IMG/VR virus record: IMGVR_UViG_3300031697_000122
Span: 1-38,953 of that record
Direction: 5' to 3' (one strand)
Length of the DNA stretch: 38,953 nucleotides
From: a virus
Part shown: piece by piece, positions 33,501-38,953 of the stretch
Position numbering within the stretch: position 1 is the first letter of the stretch
Layout: the number at the start of each line of letters is the position of its first letter
Made by a program: the position numbers and the translations under genes
The notes under the pieces: generated by a model
What the model saw: the letters and a program-made list of their open reading frames with translations, nothing else
The model's database searches: none
Told to the model about the DNA's origin: nothing

Positions 33501-33540
33501 AATTGATGCATTTAGAAAGAAAATGATGGGGATTAAATAA
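24523..33540 (+). CDS. Tail tape measure protein with M15-like peptidase domain
   Basis: 3005 residues; sets tail length and is ejected into the cell during infection. GGAG lies 7 nt before the ATG. Residues 1-800 are mainly charged coiled coil. Next come a hydrophobic segment (about 825-852, VLTAMFTAFAVAVSATAVV), a TMP core (GVNELIATATKVTADLPIGF) and a second hydrophobic block (about 1195-1270). A peptidase-like domain follows at about 1490-1600 with GTHGKGYSID (H1511, D1518) and MHTEF (H1596), the ligand pattern of M15 zinc DD-peptidases. A Gly-rich membrane-like region lies at about 2090-2240, followed by further coiled coil. At roughly 1.5 angstrom per residue the tail would be some 400-450 nm, less if the enzyme domain does not count. 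It is flanked by chaperone and distal tail genes, as usual. Confidence 0.95.
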   Translation: MAINNLNKLLTDINKIRENTLDLKKVNDEMRNTLEKNTKATNDYGKSVDKVSRSVEELEAIEARRSARAEERRAKRQKQIDDNEKQIATIKRLEGANKSMADQLASLSSKMNSFKSQTAQVTQGVGSGAVSSKAEITSLTNALKGFASTIKTAGNGSTNATTKIVNDAKKIKSGMESAFFGSQKARGKSSIASFFKEQFQGVSTAITKEVANVQASGFKLGQGVVAGISTGISSGAGNATIGKALAKQLGKIVDQQTQEAYKALSKIIKGWDNLLDSDKIEKISEVAGDIKEKLATIKDIKLIDTTSTFGTPDKKKSTMKEYDGRLKNIKNFNKEVIKLAGSLNTELTTKQKSSIKQIASLESRASKAMLKSVANGNPEQGMDKVKFFQKQAKEIQTSMKRSVSVMNMNVKAQKDATNTEIDQQKIKNTVWMNSLKNREDFYKKNIKVVESGETQLRQIQGKFTSKELAPGGLSKGKLGFTASGASEQELVKIMARMNSTMRKTASDQTISLTDMTKSFKSYTTNYEVYSMRLITMMNERQAREKASSIAFKEELKSRKNAVKNIGSPLSFLSETENIIKDNAKIAKQDFEKRLVNAKEYYSEYMKNEETFQENLRQLSGKWTEKELYSKKESTRAISGDISIEAEVKQLKKMQDLLNDARTNAQKSQADIAGGGNGEMYIKQAMEAQKAYVIEKDVMEKLIYGRLNVKRKEDKIIKDAELKDKASMATKISIAMKVNKAKEKLMRDEKSYQTKMDNDAIASAKLTKNAKIKSAQETSKALSKLGESIGFGYRNRNLFESASQSAYAIRRFGHDMGMGLQAVIKKMMVLTAMFTAFAVAVSATAVVASKKFLDFGESIIKATESIRGYRIALYGMMQSQAGVNELIATATKVTADLPIGFQQVQESLKGLVLIAPVRDMLKNADDVEATMGRLYKIVIGLAQIQPEWGAKGAIFSLRNALTGDLRSLQRRFEIPVRAIYSDEGVSLQDLQYQPEKMVETLSKYISTFYNSETLSMQNAQFGAVLEKLKGVWVNFLSSIGESGFYDIFVKQFIDVRNVLQDFEKTSGFKTLAKSISNSMSTILISVKTVLSYIGGNIMKNVFGIDEKSNKADVVSKMFETTAKTIKALSAMIQDDSTRTYIKDTGTAMYESIINPIKEFARISYSMFKDVKAGIEYISNALQAMGKDSTFGDVAKKGLLWTMIIGPGNVAMIGASAGILFANVLGMFVNTVKVMIALMGFLKTTWLGVWLAPFAKIALAFGGVVALVKGLQFALINPEETKETIRDIADFLVITLGIAFSNIAKQMAKLALLIASKIPFLNSFLPKSEYAGNTGISYKQAEISRLEAGHRNINIPSDGDPYGMPRNLVNPNQKQIDRLRAEIEAIQNDKSQISDIDKVLNVSLMTEMYAGWSTNAIGKQLVIKGGYIEKGIGWVSSLVGGLSNLLTDTDKELEKLVVPITDTKTGKSVVADIKNLTDSTKNSAMPMFKAIQELNGIGVQITSAFRKGDSGTHGKGYSIDSQILSNGGVADGSTGLGYNAYKQSISKMVEHGGIKKIIMESANGKKMNETIAEKLNKEFKDTDISYKQVAGQKNPVMHTEFIQKGVDAIKTDIGAVAQNLYKNFTNTLNNTEIDVFSGINEVAGSEPGKQLIHALDGMHGATNKLSKGIKLRASSMVGMVTATFEQFKKDNGQMFGPSALKEMEASFNKYEESKRAILNKIDMKSELSNEGVKIAYEEFLKNMFMFGGEEYSEKDKFANFAIQKSKMKTASMGVGVSQYSDVNSVLPMMGMLGMMTASQNSARTSQSVVYDGADISKQNLLSLQLMENVSATLLQTQILKKEFEFLSVPADILASNWQTEFNDKALVESVRMAHILNADFTANKETMDRAFKNVQKLRLEGMGLDDAIDATKKNYVNDKDVDRVHEILESTRERFHYIQKEYGVLAKTRKLDAKKLTDLKKYNAVQLLANKSKYLGSKNKAVRTGYSQEFSGLVAEGEITDANVIVQSSIENAVAEWDNFGTIIETSTKETVNNMSSAFETGFFDIMTGKIKGLGEMFSSIGQSIIGSIAKIISKMLAMSATKMIFGIDMNGSSGGSAGGLLGGLFSMFTGGSSGGGFGSSAIGALSGLLDPGNSTTRGGGIGAMLANVVGASSGAGGGLLSGILTTGGTAGAGLMAGGAGAGILSSLIGSTVSSTLASKGVMAAINAGASHGAIAASALKFLANPATLIAGGVAAFITQPGRWLGGSVDKTQPARAAQASWNDQRSEMMNRRTIDTLDYYMGDTASIEGAQMGGIGLTTWKSGAKYGYDMWNGPSETHASADPSAYLASLEGYYKLLMLAGESHYENVKKLNKQGETNQFKSLQMQLAFDSKKMTIIQAEYARFASPKYTGADKRDKMDEWRDAELEAEYANWQLQEEVLKMEKETAYAKMNYETWVASMGQNQVAIATTAISIEKERMAKLDANSLEWYEAKMSLMQNEISLANTLKANANEAKNTLANTFLSLAKMGQTGMVSTGMGLARMPRLLNPNADGRYGVMAPVKKNVDLIKGLKDGNLDMSQVAHIVGAKKTGMGGSGIFDTHINRENVWERSQNWFGGASSSNIQKRIEQIQSSGGKNVVYNRGKIEWDTEVERLVQTWDMTIEDAITELTEDMNRYIGDYSLTLETTQIGESTRNLLNNIDSSIGDKFDILTQTYRNLEIGRASGFIDNNEFITAMKETDRDMASFVNGLAGNINQVIKSGYISLNDGYIANFNASVASGNTGDIENSFDAIIKAGNKGRTKEGMLDYFKGDDDFSNMNSVLAGDDMKDIREIMDLSQTKEKYNAFVGYKDFEYWQRKAGSGTGESWGESWELKTISYPQYEERTRLVDPINDLSNTYDSPWELYYETKKATIMNKLNSAEDESAEWFDAQSEFFALMTENMEHAKEKAEKLQDDLNGMFGKIEETMRMRIAEEKETAKGDVYYFDVGETRDSKVMLDKMLEAVKTNDPDAQKLIDAFRKKMMGIK

Positions 33541-33542
33541 TT

Positions 33543-34283
33543 ATGAAGCAGATGACAAACTATAAACCTGTTAGTGGCGATTCAACTGGAATTACTGTAT
33601 CCTCGGAACATGCAACTTTCTCAAAAGCTAACTTAAAAGAATTATACCCTAGTCTGTGCTGGAAAAGTACAGTAATAACAGAAAATATCATCCAATACGA
33701 CTTGGGTGGTAGTATGACACATAATGCATTATTCTTAAATCGATTTAATTTCGCAGAATTCTATGTAGAAACGTGGAATGGTAGCGCATGGGTGGTTCAA
33801 GAACACGTTCAAAACCAAACAACCGATGAATTGCATGATGAGGATTATATGCACTATCTGGTGGATGTTACAGGAACATATCAATTAATTCGGGTTAGAA
33901 TTCCTGCACAAACTCCATTATTCGAACAAACGTATTTTAAAATAGGAAATATGCTAGTTGGTGATATGGTTCAGATATGGAGTCCTAAAAGTGGATTTGC
34001 GGTCAAAGAAGACCCAAGTCGTATCTTTACAAAGTTTAAGAGTGGGTTTACTTCCTCAAAGAAAATTGGCAAGACCAAAAGAATTTTTACAGCTTCGTTT
34101 GATAAATTCTCCAAAATAGAATATAATAAAATCGTGAAGACGTATGAGCCATTTGTTATATATCAAGAATTTGAAAATGATAAAACTCAGGTCTACTTAG
34201 TTCAGAAAGTTACAGGCTATAATAAAAATTATCATATGGCTACAACTGTGAATATGCCATTTAATTTTGAGGAAATTGTTTGA
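33543..34283 (+). CDS. Distal tail protein-like
   Basis: 246 residues. The N-terminal half reads like a galactose-binding/jelly-roll domain (HATFSKANLKELYPSLCW, GGSMTHNALFLNRFNFAEF, VDVTGTYQLIRVRIPAQ). The C-terminal half has EDPSRIFTKFKSGFTSSKKIG and strands ending MPFNFEEIV. GGGG lies 11 nt before the ATG, which follows the tape measure stop by 2 nt. Position between tape measure and the tail-tip protein is that of Dit, the ring linking tube to tip. The sequence supports a beta-rich tail protein; Dit identity is by position. Confidence 0.55.
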   Translation: MKQMTNYKPVSGDSTGITVSSEHATFSKANLKELYPSLCWKSTVITENIIQYDLGGSMTHNALFLNRFNFAEFYVETWNGSAWVVQEHVQNQTTDELHDEDYMHYLVDVTGTYQLIRVRIPAQTPLFEQTYFKIGNMLVGDMVQIWSPKSGFAVKEDPSRIFTKFKSGFTSSKKIGKTKRIFTASFDKFSKIEYNKIVKTYEPFVIYQEFENDKTQVYLVQKVTGYNKNYHMATTVNMPFNFEEIV

Positions 34284-34284
34284 T

Positions 34285-37200
34285 ATGTTAAGAGTTCATG
34301 CACTGATTGGAGCAAATAACCTTTATTTGTCAGGCGAACCATTGGATTATGACGACAAATTTTGGCAACCACGTATTATAAATGAGTTTGAAATAAATAG
34401 AGAATTTGAATTCTCTAGTAAAAATAATAATAAAATTACGTCACTTTCATTAAGTCTTGATAATTCAGATGGTTATTTTGATACATATGAAACTACTCTA
34501 GGTCTATTAAATCAGAAGTTTACATTCTATTTTAATGAGGGTGATGATAAAGTAAAAACATTTACTGGTAAGGTTAATAAGGTCAGTTCATACGGTGAAA
34601 AGATTTCTCTTGAGGTTCTTCAAACTGGTTATGAATACCTTGATATGCCTATGCCAGATGCTCAAATAGCATACGATTTCTATTCTACAAATGGCTTAAA
34701 TCACAGTTGGAATGCTGTACCTGTACCGATAGGAACTGTAAATCGAATGCCCTTGGCTTGGGTGAACTTAGCTTATTCAGAATTCATCATAGGTTCTGGG
34801 CCAATTTTTAAAGTTCGTAAATTATATTTTGATAAAGTTGAAGTATATAATGTAGATAGCGGTGTCAATGGTTATCAACCTAGCCCAGATTATGCTAAGG
34901 TGAAATTCAGAATATTTCATGGTGCTGGAACCAGTGGTGCGCCTGAAACTGTAGATGGTCACGTTAGTAGATATCCTGGATTTGCATACATCGAAGTCTA
35001 TAAAGATGTTGGTGGAGACCCTGCTGACCCACTTACACCTGATGGTGATACTGCTCAAATATATGCAGATGTTGATGGTTTAAGAAATGCTGGAAACACT
35101 GACGCAGAGCGTAACCCTGCACAAATCCTATATAATTTATATACAAAGAACTCTACAGAATGGGAAGGATATGGACTTGGTGTAACTCCAGATGATGACA
35201 TAATTGATTTCAATGATGCTATTGACGAATGTACTGCTCAGGGATTTAAAATTGATGGTGTTCTTGATAAAACAACTGAATTTAGAGAATGGCAAAAAGA
35301 AATTTGCAAATGTTGTCGTGGTGCAGTAGTTGAAGAAGAAGGTAAAATCAAAATGTATATTGATACAGTGAAGATACCTGCAACTACACTATTCGATGAA
35401 AGTGGTGACTCTGGTTATGTTTGTGATGTTTCAACATGGAGCGAACCAGATTTAGAAAGCCAAATTAACAGAATGAAGTTGAGCTATTCTTGGAATTTTG
35501 AACTTCAAAACTATAATAAGAAACCTGCTATCAATGGCGAGTCTTCTATAACCGACCCATACTTAGTGAATGAAACTCATGCATTGCGTATAGGTAAGTG
35601 GAATACAGAAGAGCTTAATTTTAAATTGATTAAGGATGATGCTACGGCGCACAAATTAGCGCAATACTATCTGAATAAACAAGTGTTGCAATTGAAGACC
35701 GCCACACTCACCACAATCGAAGATATACCTAATTTAGATGCTAAGGATAACATCAGTGTAACTTGTAGTAGATATGGATGGGTAGCAAAAGAATTTATAA
35801 TCACTAAGATTAGTAGAGCGCAAGGCAAGACTACAATGTCTATACGTGAATATGCTAGTGGTGTTTACACGTTTGTAAATCCAGGAACTGGCGTTGAAGA
35901 AACTGGAAACACTTATTCAGTTTATAACATTCCAGAAAAACCAGTTATGACCTCTTTAAATTTGGTTAATGAAACACTGGCAGATGGAACAAATCAAACT
36001 AAGGTTAATGTGAATTTCACAAGACCTGCAACAAATGTGGTAATGACTGCGCTGTATTATAAGCTGTCAAGCGAAGCTGAAAGCGAATTCAGAGCTTTGG
36101 ATATTACGGTTGATACTTCTCAAATACAAACAATTTGGAAAGGAATTGAATCGGGTAGCTATAATTTTAGACTCGTTTCAATCAGCCCAGTTGGAATATA
36201 TTCAGGTATATCGATTGAAAGTGGTGATACTCATTATTATGGACAACCTGGTTCTGAGACTACATTGGTCGTAGTTGGTGATGCTGGTATTCCTGGACAA
36301 CCAAACATTTCAAGCCCAGTTCCAACTAAGGGTGGAGCTAGTATCTATATAGAAATTGCTGGTGGTTTACCAGACGATTTCTCACATTTTAAAATATTTA
36401 GACAATTCTCAGGATATCCAAAAGCTGAGATTTCTAATAATCAATCAGGACAACTATTTGTAGATAATGATAACTTAAATCAATATCTTGCTCGACAATA
36501 TTCGGCAATTGCTTATGATAAAACTGGAAATGCTAGTCCTGAAAGCAATTTAAGTCTTAGTATTACCCCATTACAAATTGGTAATAATGATATTACTGAG
36601 GGTGAACAAATTATAGCCAAAGATTTTAGAACAGCATTGAATGTTGAGATAGGAACTCCAGGAGTTGCTTTTAATTCGTTTGGTCTCAATGCATACAATA
36701 ATACCGCAAATACATTCAGCATCGATGCAAATACTGGTAACGTCACAATGACAGGAACTATTACCGCAACTGATGGTTTAATTGGTGGCTTCACAATTGA
36801 TGAAACAGAAGGTTTATATGCTGGAACTGGTGCTACTAGAGTTCAAATGAAAGCTGGTGCTGGTTTTTGGGCTGGTGCTACTGCTCAAGCTTCTGCTCCA
36901 TTTTCAGTTAGCCAAGCTGGTGCTTTAAAGGCTACAGATGGTTTAATCGGTGGTTGGTGTATGGATTCATATAAATTATGGTCTGGAACAGCATTGGGGG
37001 CAGTTGGAAATCATATAATGTTATCTAACTCAAATCAAGGTTCTGGTTATGCTTATAATCAAACTAGGATTTTAAGTGGATTATCTTACACATGGCATGA
37101 GAGTAGTAATGCTGGTCATATTGTATTTGGTCAGATAGCAACTGCTGGTGGCTCTGCATTAAAAACAGATTTCTACGGAATACAAATGATGCGTTGGAGT

Positions 37201-38953
37201 GGTGAAGAATACTTTGCATTATCAACTAGAATTGGGACAGGTGTTAATGAACAATATAACCGTATTGGTGGTTGGTGTTTCACAAATAACTGTTTATGTA
37301 GTGGTGGAATAGGTATAAATAGTTCTGGTTCTATAGCTGGTAATTATTCTGCTCATGTTAGTGGTTGGTGTATTAGTGGAACTGGAAATGCAGAATTTAA
37401 CGATGTTACAGTTAGAGGAACTGTATATGCTACTTCGGGTAGTTTTACTGGTTCTATATATGCTAATGTTGGTGGAACGATAGCTGGTTGGAACTTAAAT
37501 TCTACTCAATTATATTCTGCTTCATGTTGCTTAATTCTTTGTTCAAATGGTAGTATTTCATCTCAATTTACATCTGGAAACAAAGGCTGGCAGATAGATT
37601 GTAGTGGTGGTGCTGAATTTAACGATATCACCGCTAGAGGCGCAATTAGAACGGCGGTATTTATCAAAGATGAAATATCTGTAATTGGTGGTAGAACGCT
37701 GATTAGACCTGCAACAACAATTAGTTATGAGAATTGTTTAGGCACCTCTACTACATGGTTATATTCAGAAGATACATCTCAATTTGCCGTTAATGATATA
37801 GTTAGAGTGAAAGACGAAGATAACGATTACTGGGGGATTGTATATTCATGCACAGCGACATACATTGGAGTTGTTAGACAAAGTGGAGATTATGGTTGGA
37901 CTCCAACAAAAGGACAAGCAATAGTGAATTATGGTTGCAATGTATGCTGTGGCGGTATTCTCCTAGATGGTCAATGCCCATATATTGATATTTATACTCA
38001 TTCTGGCAACCCTTGGACTTACACTGATAGCAGAGTTAGACTTGGAAATTTAAAAGGTTGGGGTGGTTTCTCAACTGATACTTATGGTATTGGTATAGGA
38101 AGTAGCACTGGACACTGTCTAAGCTATGATGATATTAGTGGCACTCTTAATATAAAAGGTGCAATCAATATTCAAGCTGGTTCAAGTATAGCTGGAACGG
38201 CTATCGGAACAATGGCAACTAGAGATAGTGTTCTAGCTTCAGATATGTTAGGTACTGGTGGTACTGGTGGTGCAATAAATGATGACCCTAACTTTACGGA
38301 TTCATCCGCTTGGATGAGTCGTGGGGGTGGTCAGTATGTGTTCACAACGGTTACTGATGGTAAGGTTGGAAACAATTTATTACGTTCTGCTACAGGTACT
38401 AGTTCATTCCCATTTACAGCTAGATACTATCCAATTGACCTTAATAAAACTTATAGAATACGTGCATGGGTTAGAAGAAGTGCTACATCAGATGGTATAT
38501 TGTATATGTCATGGCAAAAATACGATGCAAACGGTACAAAATTGGATGCAAACGAAGGTTGTTATGTAGTTGGTGGTGTAACACCTAGTACATCATGGAC
38601 AGAGTATTCTGTGGTGGTTGGTTACGGTACTTCAACATTAGCACAATCAAATGCAAAAACTATGAAAATTGGATTTCTATTAAATTATGGTGCATCTTCT
38701 GGGTATATGGAAGTACAGGACTTCCGAATAGAAGAAGTGTTGCCAGGTTCTCTTGTTCGTGGAATGGACAATTTATCTAATTTAACCACATCAGTAATAC
38801 CAACAACTGCAATCGCCCCAAGTGGTGCAGGTCTATATCTTGGTTCCAATTTTTTAGGATATTATGATAGTTCGAATTGGAAAACTTACATGGATAACTC
38901 AGGTAACTTTCATTTGGGTGGTTCAAGTCCAACAACAGGTCTATCATGGGATG
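34285..38953 (+). CDS. Tail-tip / receptor-binding protein (3' end cut by window edge)
   Basis: At least 1556 residues, open to the right edge from an ATG 2 nt after the previous stop. Residues 1-540 form a hub-like region (FEINREFEFSSKNNNKITSL, ISLEVLQTGYEYLD). At about 546-660 and 671-760 lie two fibronectin-III-like domains (IPEKPVMTSLNLVN, GQPNISSPVP). From about 790 to 1130 is a fiber with repeated IGGW/IAGW-type units (DGLIGGF, DGLIGGW, YNRIGGW, TIAGWNL). About 1330-1490 resembles a carbohydrate-binding beta-sandwich (NDDPNFTDSSAW...LNKTYRIRAWVRR). The fiber part is unusually Cys-rich (CCLILC, CNVCCGG). It probably binds the host surface and determines host range. The extreme C-terminus, where binding tips often lie, is outside the window. 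Confidence 0.85.
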   Translation, partial: MLRVHALIGANNLYLSGEPLDYDDKFWQPRIINEFEINREFEFSSKNNNKITSLSLSLDNSDGYFDTYETTLGLLNQKFTFYFNEGDDKVKTFTGKVNKVSSYGEKISLEVLQTGYEYLDMPMPDAQIAYDFYSTNGLNHSWNAVPVPIGTVNRMPLAWVNLAYSEFIIGSGPIFKVRKLYFDKVEVYNVDSGVNGYQPSPDYAKVKFRIFHGAGTSGAPETVDGHVSRYPGFAYIEVYKDVGGDPADPLTPDGDTAQIYADVDGLRNAGNTDAERNPAQILYNLYTKNSTEWEGYGLGVTPDDDIIDFNDAIDECTAQGFKIDGVLDKTTEFREWQKEICKCCRGAVVEEEGKIKMYIDTVKIPATTLFDESGDSGYVCDVSTWSEPDLESQINRMKLSYSWNFELQNYNKKPAINGESSITDPYLVNETHALRIGKWNTEELNFKLIKDDATAHKLAQYYLNKQVLQLKTATLTTIEDIPNLDAKDNISVTCSRYGWVAKEFIITKISRAQGKTTMSIREYASGVYTFVNPGTGVEETGNTYSVYNIPEKPVMTSLNLVNETLADGTNQTKVNVNFTRPATNVVMTALYYKLSSEAESEFRALDITVDTSQIQTIWKGIESGSYNFRLVSISPVGIYSGISIESGDTHYYGQPGSETTLVVVGDAGIPGQPNISSPVPTKGGASIYIEIAGGLPDDFSHFKIFRQFSGYPKAEISNNQSGQLFVDNDNLNQYLARQYSAIAYDKTGNASPESNLSLSITPLQIGNNDITEGEQIIAKDFRTALNVEIGTPGVAFNSFGLNAYNNTANTFSIDANTGNVTMTGTITATDGLIGGFTIDETEGLYAGTGATRVQMKAGAGFWAGATAQASAPFSVSQAGALKATDGLIGGWCMDSYKLWSGTALGAVGNHIMLSNSNQGSGYAYNQTRILSGLSYTWHESSNAGHIVFGQIATAGGSALKTDFYGIQMMRWSGEEYFALSTRIGTGVNEQYNRIGGWCFTNNCLCSGGIGINSSGSIAGNYSAHVSGWCISGTGNAEFNDVTVRGTVYATSGSFTGSIYANVGGTIAGWNLNSTQLYSASCCLILCSNGSISSQFTSGNKGWQIDCSGGAEFNDITARGAIRTAVFIKDEISVIGGRTLIRPATTISYENCLGTSTTWLYSEDTSQFAVNDIVRVKDEDNDYWGIVYSCTATYIGVVRQSGDYGWTPTKGQAIVNYGCNVCCGGILLDGQCPYIDIYTHSGNPWTYTDSRVRLGNLKGWGGFSTDTYGIGIGSSTGHCLSYDDISGTLNIKGAINIQAGSSIAGTAIGTMATRDSVLASDMLGTGGTGGAINDDPNFTDSSAWMSRGGGQYVFTTVTDGKVGNNLLRSATGTSSFPFTARYYPIDLNKTYRIRAWVRRSATSDGILYMSWQKYDANGTKLDANEGCYVVGGVTPSTSWTEYSVVVGYGTSTLAQSNAKTMKIGFLLNYGASSGYMEVQDFRIEEVLPGSLVRGMDNLSNLTTSVIPTTAIAPSGAGLYLGSNFLGYYDSSNWKTYMDNSGNFHLGGSSPTTGLSWD
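36769..37500 (+). repeat. Degenerate IGGW-type repeats in the tail fiber
   Basis: Units built on ACxGATGGTTTAATyGGTGG and coding for [D]GLIGG[WF]-x-[IM] recur at about 36775 and 36937, with weaker copies (RIGGWCF, TIAGWNL) up to 37500. This pattern is typical of modular siphovirus tail fibers, where units repeat along a trimeric shaft. Confidence 0.65.

Noticed and set aside
1-38953. tRNA genes, CRISPR arrays or insertion sequences
   Set aside because: No cloverleaf with a CCA or T-loop pattern, no regularly spaced repeats and no transposase were seen on either strand by eye.

Overview
The window is a contiguous piece of an AT-rich genome of a tailed double-stranded DNA bacteriophage (Caudoviricetes), split into two divergently transcribed arms. 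Genes are densely packed, often with 4-nt or short overlaps, and nearly all have strong GGAG/AGGAG ribosome binding sites. Promoters look like sigma-70/sigma-A sites (TTGACA/TATAAT). The host cannot be fixed from sequence alone. Low GC, strong Shine-Dalgarno sites, TTG/GTG starts and sigma-A-like promoters would suit a low-GC Gram-positive host, but that is inference.

Left arm (about 1-9631, minus strand): nucleotide metabolism and regulation. In order of transcription from the divergent promoter at 9661-9689 it holds: an HD-domain phosphohydrolase; an XRE-type regulator; two small proteins, one of them membrane-anchored; an orphan N4/N6 DNA methyltransferase; a small unknown protein; a dNMP kinase; a class II (B12-dependent) ribonucleotide reductase split by an intein; a small basic protein; dUTPase; and a zinc-ribbon protein. 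A second promoter (2680-2708) then drives a lysine-rich histone-H1-like protein and a small protein. Next come a HAD phosphatase and a class I methyltransferase. A third promoter (964-993) drives a small protein and a flavin-dependent thymidylate synthase (ThyX) that runs off the left edge. RNR, dUTPase, ThyX and dNMP kinase together form a near-complete dTTP/dNTP supply line.

Right arm (9733-38953, plus strand): virion assembly in the usual order. It holds: large terminase (split by a second, unrelated intein); T4 gp20-type portal; minor head protein; gp21-type prohead protease fused in frame to a scaffold with its own internal start; and a T4 gp23-type major capsid protein. A three-gene insert follows (Lys/Val/Glu-rich protein, GT9 glycosyltransferase, methyltransferase). 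After it come two connector-like proteins, a tail-terminator-like protein, tail tube, tail assembly chaperone with a programmed -1 frameshift, a 3005-residue tape measure protein with an embedded M15-like peptidase domain, a distal-tail-like protein, and a very long tail-tip/receptor-binding protein that runs off the right edge. No tail sheath gene lies in the stretch, so a long flexible (siphovirus) tail joined to a T4-type head is the best reading.

Most notable: two inteins of different homing-endonuclease class, both inserted at catalytic motifs, one ending in Gln instead of Asn; a canonical A AAA AAC frameshift site with a downstream stem-loop; a nested protease/scaffold gene; a duplicated promoter-RBS-leader cassette that retains the relic 3' end of a glycosyltransferase; two paralogous methyltransferases at opposite ends of the window; and terminator-like hairpins that abut the ribosome binding sites of downstream genes. 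No tRNA, rRNA, CRISPR array or insertion sequence was seen.
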